15,295 bases of DNA, taken from assembly GCA_021813065.1 (NCBI GenBank), contig JAKALZ010000009.1:1-15295 (forward strand), written 5' to 3'. This document shows positions 6,434 to 12,585 of the stretch, in pieces (within the stretch, counting starts at the first letter, position 1; every line of letters starts with the position of its first letter). The position numbers were made by a program, and so were the translations under genes. This stretch comes from a bacterium. GTDB lineage: Bacteria > Spirochaetota > Spirochaetia > Treponematales > Rectinemataceae. The notes beneath the pieces are model-generated. The model was not told the DNA's origin, did no database searches, and worked only from the letters and a program-made list of their open reading frames with translations.

Positions 6434-6843
6434 GGTTTTTTTCGTATCACGATGCGGCGAGGGGTTCGTGCGGGCGCACCGTCGGATGCCGCGGGGCGCT
6501 GAGAAGCGCCTTCGGAATTGGCATCTTGTGCATCGAGGCCCACGGGTGCGCGTGGAGTGAATTCCCTTCTCTCTTGATGGGGACCTCGGCGCGAAGTCTC
6601 CGGACGAGCGCGCGGACCCGCCTTGTCCATATAGCCTGCGGCAGTCCTCATAGCCCGCATGAAGCCTTCCATATTTTCCTGAAACACCACGATGGATCGC
6701 CGGTCGAAGGTTTCGGTCTCAGTTGGCTTGCTCTCTACGACCGAGAGGAAGATGTCGCCATTTCTATTTTCTTTAACATTGAAGAAATATGTCCTTCCCT
6801 CACAGCCGAACCGAGTCGAGAATAATTCACCGCGAATACCCAT
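6385..6843 (-). CDS. PUR-domain nucleic-acid-binding protein, BpuR-like (DUF3276)
   Basis: The first 75 or so of 152 residues form a PUR repeat: GELFSTRFGCEGRTYFFNVKEN, ending with the DRRSIVVFQENMEGFMRAM block. This is the fold of eukaryotic Pur-alpha and of Borrelia BpuR, which binds DNA and RNA and modulates expression. The remaining half is a low-complexity tail rich in Pro, Arg, Ser and Ala with basic clusters (RRIVIRKKP), probably disordered; BpuR itself lacks such a long tail as far as I recall. The ATG at 6843 has AAGGAG five bases upstream. It lies 21 bases downstream of the phosphohexomutase gene and is likely co-transcribed with it. The final 15 codons and stop are antisense to the end of rnhB. 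Confidence 0.85.
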   Translation of the reverse strand: MGIRGELFSTRFGCEGRTYFFNVKENRNGDIFLSVVESKPTETETFDRRSIVVFQENMEGFMRAMRTAAGYMDKAGPRARPETSRRGPHQERREFTPRAPVGLDAQDANSEGASQRPAASDGAPARTPRRIVIRKKPQSSESPKPSKSETSD

Positions 6844-6864
6844 CGGAACTCCTTATACGCGGCG

Positions 6865-8856
6865 CTATCCTACAATATTCTTCGCTTGAGCCGCAAGGAG
6901 ATCGGCCTGGAGCACAAACTCGGTGTGAAGCGATCGCAACCAAGACTCATCAGCGCTCGTGCCATCGCGGATATCAGCACCGACTCGGAATACAGGCTCA
7001 GTCCCCGACGCCCGCATCCAGAAGAAGGCCTTCGCCGCGCCGCTCCCGTCGTAGAAGACAATTCGGAGCCCACCATTTTTTGAAGCTGAAAAATCGTCGC
7101 TTGTCTCGAATTCTCCTGGACCGAGCGACGCGAAAGCTTTCCACGATAGAATGCCGTATCGTCGTTCTAAGTCAGCGCGCAATAGCGGCCAACGGTCGAG
7201 AAACACGCGCTGGTATTCGCGCTTGAGCGCGATTTTATCCTGAGCGGCGATTTTGAGCGCCGCGTAGGACTCGAAGGCGCTCGTGGTGGCCCAACCTGGC
7301 AAGCTGTCGATTATGTCGTCAAGCGTGTAATCAGGCGTATACCGACCTTCCTGCCCGAGCGCTCTGAGCCAGAGACGGAAGCAGGATGCGCCTGTCGATG
7401 GATCGTTCAAGCGGAGCAAGCGGATCATGGAGCCCAAAGTTGAGAGAGGATCGCGCACGCGCGACGGGTGCGTGATGTTGCCGCCATTCGAGCCCTCGCC
7501 GAGGATGCGCACAACCCAGCCCTCGGCGCGCAAGCGCTGCGCAAGATTCACCACGTTCGCCTCTCCGGTCTCCGCGCGGAACACGCGCGCCCCGAAAGCC
7601 CCCGCGATCACCTCAATTCGCATGCTCGTGGCGTCATTGACGACCACCGCCACGGGGCGCGCTTCCTCCTTCCACCTGAGGTACGCGAGCTCCGAGAGAC
7701 AGACGAGGGCGAACACCTGCTGAGCTTCGAGGGGGACAGCTCCCTTCAGCCGCTCGCTGTAGTACACGAGGTTGCCGCGATCGCCATCGCAGTCGGGCAC
7801 GTAGCCGAGGAGAAACGCCGGATCCTCGCGGTGCGCGCTGGCGAGCGCGTCGGCGCAGTCGGCGAGCGATTCGTTCTCCGGCACGATGCGGTGCGCGAAC
7901 GCTCGCGGCTCGGCATTGAGAAGCTTGACACTCACACCGAGGGCGCCGAGCCAATCCGCGTCGATGCTCATCGTGCGCGCGGATCCATTCAATTCTCCGA
8001 TGACACCGAAAGGCTTAACTTCGCAGGCATGAGCGATGGCACCGAGCACGCGCTCTTGCTGTCCAAGCTCGACTTCATCGGTGAAAACGCGGTGCGCGAA
8101 GAGCATATACGCCGAGTGCGAGTAGCGCTTCCAGCGCGCGACGTTGCCATAGCAATCGGCGAGAGCCCGCGTGTCAGCTTGTTCGAGCTCGGTGAGGGCG
8201 ATGCGTGACGCCTCTGGATTGGCGAGAAAAGTCCTAAGCTCCGAGATTAGTGGCGCGATCTCTTCGCTGGAGAGCACTCCACCGCCTATGCCAAATTTGA
8301 GTCCGTTATGTCCTGGAGGATTGTGGCTCGCTGAGATATAGGCGAAACCATCTGTGTGAAATTCGTTGTCCACGGGCAGCGAAGTCGTCTGAGCGGCGTA
8401 CGCCATGATCTCTGGCGCGGCTACGATGAAGAGATGGCGCACCTCGCAGCCCTCTGCTAAAAGCACGCGCGCGAAAATGTCCGCGATCGCGGGGCCCGTG
8501 GGGCGCGTGTCGATACCGAGGAGCACGACAGGACGCCGCGTGTGCCGCGAACCAATTGTGCGCGTGCCTTTAATATAAGAAGAGAAAGTGAGCGCCATGC
8601 CCGCGACGATCACGCGATCCGAGAGGCTGAGCGCGGGGGAGAGCGAGTTGTCGGGGCTCTGGTCGATGTCCCAGGGGGCAAATTGATCGCTCGCTCGGTG
8701 CTGCGCGAAGACTTTGCGCCATCCCGATGCCGAGAGTATGAGGGAGCGCGAGGCGTCCGCGATGTCTTCGCTGCTGGGGAGATTTTTTTCGTTGAGAGGA
8801 ATCGCAGCCGGATCTCCTACTGCGAGGCCAAGAAAGGGATGGGTGATAAGTGACAT
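6865..8856 (-). CDS. Phosphoglucomutase/phosphomannomutase family protein, long form
   Basis: All four family loops are present in the 663 residues: the catalytic serine loop SASHNP (Ser177), the metal loop DCDGDR (355-360), the sugar-specificity loop GEGSNGG (453-459) and the phosphate loop RASGTEPVFRV (615-625). The enzyme should interconvert hexose 1- and 6-phosphates through a bisphosphate intermediate in the cytosol. The family is usually 450-580 residues; the extra length lies in an N-terminal extension of about 110 residues and insertions between loops two and four. GEGS in the sugar loop suggests glucose or a dual glucose/mannose substrate, but this is not decisive. The ATG at 8856 has AGGAG six bases upstream. 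The BpuR-like gene follows after 21 bases. Confidence 0.9.
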   Translation of the reverse strand: MSLITHPFLGLAVGDPAAIPLNEKNLPSSEDIADASRSLILSASGWRKVFAQHRASDQFAPWDIDQSPDNSLSPALSLSDRVIVAGMALTFSSYIKGTRTIGSRHTRRPVVLLGIDTRPTGPAIADIFARVLLAEGCEVRHLFIVAAPEIMAYAAQTTSLPVDNEFHTDGFAYISASHNPPGHNGLKFGIGGGVLSSEEIAPLISELRTFLANPEASRIALTELEQADTRALADCYGNVARWKRYSHSAYMLFAHRVFTDEVELGQQERVLGAIAHACEVKPFGVIGELNGSARTMSIDADWLGALGVSVKLLNAEPRAFAHRIVPENESLADCADALASAHREDPAFLLGYVPDCDGDRGNLVYYSERLKGAVPLEAQQVFALVCLSELAYLRWKEEARPVAVVVNDATSMRIEVIAGAFGARVFRAETGEANVVNLAQRLRAEGWVVRILGEGSNGGNITHPSRVRDPLSTLGSMIRLLRLNDPSTGASCFRLWLRALGQEGRYTPDYTLDDIIDSLPGWATTSAFESYAALKIAAQDKIALKREYQRVFLDRWPLLRADLERRYGILSWKAFASLGPGEFETSDDFSASKNGGLRIVFYDGSGAAKAFFWMRASGTEPVFRVGADIRDGTSADESWLRSLHTEFVLQADLLAAQAKNIVG

Positions 8857-8873
8857 TCGTTGCTCCTAGGCGC

Positions 8874-8902
8874 ATTGTACTCTTTTTACGGCGCTCTGAA
8901 AA
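8874..8902 (-). promoter_or_regulatory. Possible promoter of the phosphohexomutase gene
   Basis: On the minus strand TTTTCA (8897-8902), 17 bases and TACAAT (8874-8879) make a moderate promoter. The predicted start near 8867 leaves a leader of only 11 bases that begins with the AGGAG, which makes the call tentative. Confidence 0.42.
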
Positions 8903-8909
8903 AGAGCGC
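8891..8909 (+). other. Hairpin in the short divergent intergenic region
   Basis: GCGCTCT (8891-8897) and AGAGCGC (8903-8909) are perfect complements around a GAAAA loop. The element sits directly before the GGAG of the P-loop/Asp23 gene and overlaps the possible -35 box of the divergent mutase promoter. No T-run follows, so it is not a terminator on the plus strand. It could be an operator or an RNA structure. Confidence 0.4.
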
Positions 8910-8925
8910 GGAGCGAAAGCCCGCG

Positions 8926-9906
8926 ATGGATCACCGCATAGGCGCTCCCTTTACCAGCGCCCTGTCAGCCACTATTATTTACCGCATGATCGGCGCGCTC
9001 GAACATCTGCTCTTCCTCCTCAGAGGCGTTAAGTCGTACGCCCTCGTGGGTTCGTCGGGAACAGGGAAGAGTTTCCGCGCCAAGCTCGTAGCGCAGAAAT
9101 ACAGCGTCGATCTCATAATCGACGATGGTCTGCTCATTCGGGGCGATCAGATCATCGCGGGTCGCTCCGCCAAAAAGGACCCTACCTACCTCGGCGCTGT
9201 CAAAACCGCGCTCTTCGACGACCGCGACCACCGCGAGCAGGTTTCGCGCGCCCTCCAGCATGAGCGCTTTAGAAAAATCTTGATTATCGGAACGAGTGAG
9301 CGCATGGTCCAGAAGATATGCGAGCGCCTCCAGCTTCCTCACCCCATCCGCGTCATCAAAATCGAAGAAATCGCCACGAAGGCAGAGATCGAAAAAGCAG
9401 TTCAGTCGCGAAAGGTCGAGGGCAAACACGTCATCCCCGTACCCGCCCTCGAGATCAAGCGCAATTACCCCTCGATCTTCTATGACAGCGTTCGCGTGTT
9501 CTTGAAGCGCAGCTTCGGTGTCGGCGCGACGCTTCCCAAACTCTACGAGAAATCCGTCGTGCGTCCCGAGTACGCGAAACGGGGGCGTGTCGCGATCTCC
9601 GAGGCCGCCCTCTCGCAGATGGTGGTCCACTGCGTAAACGAATTCGATCCCAATGTGCGGATCATGCGCCTTGCGATCCGCAACGACACACAAGGATACA
9701 GGATTACGGTCATGCTCGAAGTGCCCTTTGGCACGCGGCTCGCTTCGAAGGTCTATGCGCTCCAGGAGTACATCGTCGACAGCATAGAAAAATTCACAGG
9801 AATCCTTGTGGCGGAAGTGAATATCGTGATCGACAGACTCGCGGCGCGGCCCTCGAAATCCCAAAAGTGGAGTCAGGCTATTGACGCCCGCCGACAGTCC
9901 GTGTAG
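8926..9906 (+). CDS. P-loop ATPase fused to a C-terminal Asp23/Gls24 domain
   Basis: From the ATG at 8926 the product is 326 residues. A Walker A motif GSSGTGKS (42-49) is followed by DLIIDDG (62-68). This spacing and the paired Asp recall the start of HPr kinase/phosphorylase, but no other HprK hallmark is visible. Residues 170-215 link to a C-terminal domain (about 219-304) that looks like Asp23/Gls24 (DUF322): VAISEAALSQMVV, a strand with LEVPFGT, then IEKFTGILVAEVNIVIDRL. Asp23 proteins are cell-envelope stress factors in Gram-positives; a fused ATPase is unusual. No signal peptide is seen. The start is uncertain: GGAG is 12 bases upstream of 8926, and a TTG at 8860 or ATG at 8986 are alternatives. 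Divergent from the phosphohexomutase gene. Function unknown. Confidence 0.75.
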   Translation: MDHRIGAPFTSALSATIIYRMIGALEHLLFLLRGVKSYALVGSSGTGKSFRAKLVAQKYSVDLIIDDGLLIRGDQIIAGRSAKKDPTYLGAVKTALFDDRDHREQVSRALQHERFRKILIIGTSERMVQKICERLQLPHPIRVIKIEEIATKAEIEKAVQSRKVEGKHVIPVPALEIKRNYPSIFYDSVRVFLKRSFGVGATLPKLYEKSVVRPEYAKRGRVAISEAALSQMVVHCVNEFDPNVRIMRLAIRNDTQGYRITVMLEVPFGTRLASKVYALQEYIVDSIEKFTGILVAEVNIVIDRLAARPSKSQKWSQAIDARRQSV

Positions 9907-9909
9907 TAT
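9881..9909 (+). promoter_or_regulatory. Predicted promoter of the small basic protein gene
   Basis: TTGACG (9881-9886), 17 bases and TAGTAT (9904-9909) form a good promoter embedded in the last codons of the P-loop/Asp23 gene. Predicted start near 9916, giving a leader of about 56 bases that ends in AAGGAG. Confidence 0.65.
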
Positions 9910-9971
9910 TGGCGAGATATGCGGCAATCTCTGCAGTGAGGCTGCAGTAATCGTTTTCAAGGAGAACCAAG

Positions 9972-10064
9972 GTGCCCTGTGGTAGAAAGCGCAAGCTCAA
10001 GAAAATAGCGACGCACAAGAGAAAAAAGAAAAGAAGACTGAATCGGCATAAAACCCGCAAATAA
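9972..10064 (+). CDS. Small highly basic AURKAIP1/COX24-domain protein, likely 30S-associated
   Basis: A 30-codon gene starts with GTG at 9972 and ends with TAA at 10062-10064. About half the residues are Lys or Arg; segments read PCGRKRKLKKIATHKRKK and LNRHK. This matches my memory of the tiny AURKAIP1/COX24 proteins of Bacteroidetes and spirochaetes (start PCGKKRK, centre ATHKRKKR), relatives of mitochondrial mS38 and mycobacterial bS22, which bind the small ribosomal subunit near the decoding region. A textbook AAGGAG (9959-9964) is seven bases from the GTG, a promoter lies at 9881-9909, and an intrinsic terminator follows at 10091-10120, so the gene is a complete transcription unit. It is easily missed by gene finders because of its size and GTG start. 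Confidence 0.85.
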   Translation: MPCGRKRKLKKIATHKRKKKRRLNRHKTRK

Positions 10065-10072
10065 TCGCGCCG

Positions 10073-10086
10073 CAAGAATATTCTTG
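10073..10086. repeat. 14-base perfect palindrome
   Basis: CAAGAATATTCTTG is a perfect palindrome without a loop, placed between the stop of the small basic gene and its terminator. It may be a protein binding site or an RNA-end stabiliser; it could also be chance. Confidence 0.4.
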
Positions 10087-10090
10087 AAGA

Positions 10091-10120
10091 AAAGGCCGTT
10101 CCTTCCGAGGGACGGCCTTT
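10091..10120 (+). terminator. Intrinsic terminator after the small basic protein gene
   Basis: AAAGGCCGTTCC (10091-10102) pairs with GGGACGGCCTTT (10109-10120), twelve pairs with one G-U, around a six-base loop. On the plus strand the T tail is short (TTT then CGCG). On the minus strand the stem is followed by TTTTCTT, so it could act in both directions. The 160 bases from here to the buk promoter hold no gene I can support; the last 60 are AT-rich. Confidence 0.75.
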
Positions 10121-10284
10121 CGCGTTGTATGGACTCCTCTCTTGTCCCGCGGACGCGGGCCACAGGTCGCGCAACGTCTTTTCCGCGCACAATTCACGCG
10201 AAGCGGCCTCAGAGAGCATGTGGGCAAAAACGCCGAGATCGTTTCAATAAATAAAACGCCTTTTCATAATTTGCTAATTTCCTC

Positions 10285-10312
10285 TTGCGTTTCTCTCTGC
10301 TAATGGTATACT
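10285..10312 (+). promoter_or_regulatory. Extended -10 promoter of the buk-ptb-vor operon
   Basis: TATACT (10307-10312) is preceded by TGG, forming an extended -10 with five of six consensus bases. The -35 TTGCGT (10285-10290) is weak and 16 bases away. An AT-rich stretch lies just upstream (10243-10280). Predicted start near 10319, followed by CAGGAG before buk. Confidence 0.65.
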
Positions 10313-10343
10313 GAAGCTACTAATTGTTTTCAGGAGCTGCCGC

Positions 10344-11417
10344 ATGCCATCTGTCGTCCTCGTGATAAACCCTGGTTCCACAAGTACGAAGTTTGCGGTA
10401 TTCAGCGATGGAGTCTGTCTCTTCGAGCAGGGGCTCAGTCACTCTTCAGAGGAGCTATCACGCTTCTCGAGCATCGCGTCCCAGTATGAATTCCGAAAGG
10501 AAGCGATTCAGCGCTCGCTTCAAGAGAAGCGCTTCGATTTATCGACGCTGAGCGCGGTAGTGGGGAGGGGAGGGCTTCTGCGGCCGATTCCCGGCGGCAC
10601 CTACCGCATTACTGAGGCTATGAAAGCCGATATTAGAGCGGCCAAGTACGGCGAGCACGCGTCGAACCTCGGCGCGCTCATCGCGGACGCCTTTGCCGCA
10701 CCGCTCGGTATCCCGGCCTTTATCGCGGACCCTGTCGTGGTCGATGAGCTCGACGAGGTAGCGCGCGTTTCAGGCCACAAGCTCTTCAAACGTATCAGTA
10801 TCTTCCACGCGCTCAACCAGAAGGCCGTCGCCCGACGCTATGCGCGGGAGCACGCCTCGCGCTACGAGGATCTGAACCTCATTGTGGTACACATGGGCGG
10901 CGGCGTCTCAATAGGCCTTCATATAGGCGGCAAGGTCGTCGATGTCAATCAGGCGCTGAACGGTGAAGGACCTTTCTCTCCCGAGCGCGCGGGCACGCTC
11001 CCGGCGGGCGACCTTGCGCGGCTCTGTTTTTCCGGCAAGTACAGCCTTCAGGAAGTGCTCAAGATGATCTCGGGCAAGGGCGGCATGGTGAGCTTCCTCG
11101 GCACGAATGATATGCGCGAGGTGGATCGTCTGCGCCATGAGGGCAGCGCTGAGGCTGATCTGTACTACAGAGCTTTCATCTATCAGGTTGGCAAATATAT
11201 CGGCGCGCAGGCCGCCGCCGCCAGCGGCCGGATCGACGCTATCATACTCACCGGCGGCATCGCGTACTCAAAGGAACTCACCGATAGCATCACTGGCATG
11301 GTGTCATTTATCGCTCCTGTTGTAATCTATCCAGGCGAAGGAGAGCTTCAGGCGCTCGCGGTCGCGGGTACCATGGCTCTCTCCGGCGAAGAAGAGATAA
11401 AGGAGTATGTCCCATGA
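10344..11417 (+). CDS. buk: Butyrate (branched-chain fatty acid) kinase
   Basis: The 357-residue product belongs to the acetate/butyrate kinase group of the ASKHA fold. It opens with VINPGSTSTKFAVF, has the phosphate-binding VVHMGGGVSIGLHIGG near the middle, NGEGPFSPERAGTLP, and the adenosine-site ILTGGIAYSK. Length matches butyrate kinases (about 355) and is shorter than acetate kinase (about 400). It makes ATP from acyl-phosphate and ADP in the cytosol. CAGGAG is seven bases before the ATG. It is the first gene of the operon and overlaps ptb by four bases (ATGA), so the two are translationally coupled. The order buk-ptb is the reverse of clostridial ptb-buk. The neighbouring oxidoreductase suggests isobutyryl-, isovaleryl- and 2-methylbutyryl-phosphate as natural substrates; this is inferred. 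Confidence 0.93.
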   Translation: MPSVVLVINPGSTSTKFAVFSDGVCLFEQGLSHSSEELSRFSSIASQYEFRKEAIQRSLQEKRFDLSTLSAVVGRGGLLRPIPGGTYRITEAMKADIRAAKYGEHASNLGALIADAFAAPLGIPAFIADPVVVDELDEVARVSGHKLFKRISIFHALNQKAVARRYAREHASRYEDLNLIVVHMGGGVSIGLHIGGKVVDVNQALNGEGPFSPERAGTLPAGDLARLCFSGKYSLQEVLKMISGKGGMVSFLGTNDMREVDRLRHEGSAEADLYYRAFIYQVGKYIGAQAAAASGRIDAIILTGGIAYSKELTDSITGMVSFIAPVVIYPGEGELQALAVAGTMALSGEEEIKEYVP

Positions 11418-12346
11418 AACATATTTCCGAAATTGTCGAGGGCGCGAAGGCGCTCGGGAGAAAGCGACTCGCGGTCGCGTCAGCGCAGGAGGCAGCTGTC
11501 CTCGAGGCAGTGTCGGACGCGTACCGCGAGGGAATCGCCGAGCCCATACTCGTTGGAGACCCTGCCGCCATCGCGTTGGCCGCTCGCGAGGCGAATGGCG
11601 GAGCGGGAATCGATATCTCGCCTTTCAGAATCGTATCGGAACCCAATTTATACGCCACGGCCGCCAAAGCTGTCGAGCTCGCGCGCGCGGGCGAGGCTGA
11701 CTTCCTCATGAAAGGAATCATCGACACGAGCCTTTTATTGAGGGCTGCCCTCAACAAAGAATCTGGGCTCAACGCGGGGAAGCTTGCGAGCCACGTGGCG
11801 GTAATGGAAGTGCGGCGCTATCACAAACTCCTTATCCTCACGGACGCCGCGCTCAACATCGCGCCTGACCTGAGCGCATTTGTCGACATCATCGCGTCCG
11901 CCGTGGCGGTCGCCAATGCCCTCGAGGTACAGAAGCCTAAAGTGGCGTTTCTCGCCGCTGTTGAAAAGGTCAACCCCGAAAAGATGCCCTGTACGGTCAC
12001 GGCCGCGATCCTCACTCAGATGAACCGTCGTGGCCAGATCAAGGGTTGCGTCATCGACGGCCCGCTCGCGCTCGACAACGCCATCAGCGCGGAAAGCGCG
12101 CGCATCAAGAAAATAGAGTCCGAGGTCGCGGGCGACGCGGATATCCTCGTGGCGCCGGATATCGAGGCAGGCAACATTCTCTACAAATGCCTGCTCGATC
12201 TCGCGGAGGCCAAAGGCGCCGCGGTGATCATGGGCGCGACGGTGCCGATCGTGCTCACGAGCCGGGCCGACAGCGCGGAAACCAAATTGGCATCGATCGC
12301 GCTTGCGTCCCTTCTGGGCGGCACGCGTGCTCGAGCCTCAACATAA
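11414..12346 (+). CDS. ptb: Phosphate butyryltransferase (phosphate acyltransferase family)
   Basis: The 310-residue protein has the PTA_PTB fold signatures: ADFLMKGIIDTS, LASHVAVMEV, LTDAALNIAPDL and the closing FLAAVEKVNPEKMP, with ATVPIVLTSRADS near the end. These place it with butyryl rather than acetyl transferases (about 300 residues, no extra N-terminal domain). It exchanges CoA for phosphate on acyl-CoA to give acyl-phosphate for Buk. AAGGAG lies eight bases before the ATG, inside the end of buk. Ten bases separate it from vorD. In this setting the acyl-CoA is probably supplied by the Vor complex downstream, so branched C4-C5 acyl groups are likely substrates. Confidence 0.93.
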   Translation: MKHISEIVEGAKALGRKRLAVASAQEAAVLEAVSDAYREGIAEPILVGDPAAIALAAREANGGAGIDISPFRIVSEPNLYATAAKAVELARAGEADFLMKGIIDTSLLLRAALNKESGLNAGKLASHVAVMEVRRYHKLLILTDAALNIAPDLSAFVDIIASAVAVANALEVQKPKVAFLAAVEKVNPEKMPCTVTAAILTQMNRRGQIKGCVIDGPLALDNAISAESARIKKIESEVAGDADILVAPDIEAGNILYKCLLDLAEAKGAAVIMGATVPIVLTSRADSAETKLASIALASLLGGTRARAST

Positions 12347-12356
12347 GGAGAGTCGA

Positions 12357-12572
12357 ATGGCGATAAAAGGAACTGTCGAGGTCGACAGAGAGCGCTGCAA
12401 AGGCTGCCAGCTCTGCATCCGCGCCTGTCCAACGAAGGTTCTCGGTGTCGACACCGAGGCGAACTCCTGGGGATACTTCCCCGCGAAAGTGATCGCGGCC
12501 GACAAGTGCATCGCGTGCGGCGCCTGTTTCACGGTGTGCCCCGACGTGGCGATCACTGTCTACAAACTCTGA
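12357..12572 (+). CDS. vorD: 2-oxoacid:ferredoxin oxidoreductase, delta (ferredoxin-like) subunit
   Basis: This 71-residue protein carries two classical 4Fe-4S motifs: Cys14, 17, 20 with 24 (CKGCQLCIRACP) and Cys51, 54, 57 with 61 (CIACGACFTVCP). It is the electron-exit subunit of four-subunit oxidoreductases, passing electrons from the catalytic subunit to free ferredoxin. The ATG at 12357 has AAGGAG six bases upstream; an upstream in-frame start at 12303 would overlap ptb and add residues with no family match. The order delta, alpha, beta, gamma with gaps of 10-15 bases shows a single operon. Whether the complex is Vor or Kor (2-oxoglutarate) cannot be decided from this subunit. Confidence 0.93.
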   Translation: MAIKGTVEVDRERCKGCQLCIRACPTKVLGVDTEANSWGYFPAKVIAADKCIACGACFTVCPDVAITVYKL

Positions 12573-12585
12573 GGGAGACAAGGAA

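Noticed and set aside
6434..6445. Seven-T run after rnhB as an intrinsic terminator
   Set aside because: No stable stem precedes it, and the run lies within the coding sequence of the opposite gene.
7468..8208. Plus-strand frame of 246 codons inside the phosphohexomutase gene
   Set aside because: It overlaps catalytic-loop coding sequence on the other strand and shows no family likeness.
8965..9960. Long open frame on the minus strand opposite the P-loop/Asp23 gene (331 codons)
   Set aside because: It mirrors the plus-strand gene, has no recognisable motif, and high GC favours long antisense frames.
10129..10254. 41-codon frame between the small-protein terminator and the buk promoter
   Set aside because: No ribosome binding site, no promoter between it and the terminator, and a composition typical of random GC-rich sequence.
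10121..10284. A structured non-coding RNA in the gap before buk
   Set aside because: Only a small hairpin (CCCGC-GGAC-GCGGG) is visible, with no features of SRP RNA, tmRNA, 6S RNA or a riboswitch known to me.
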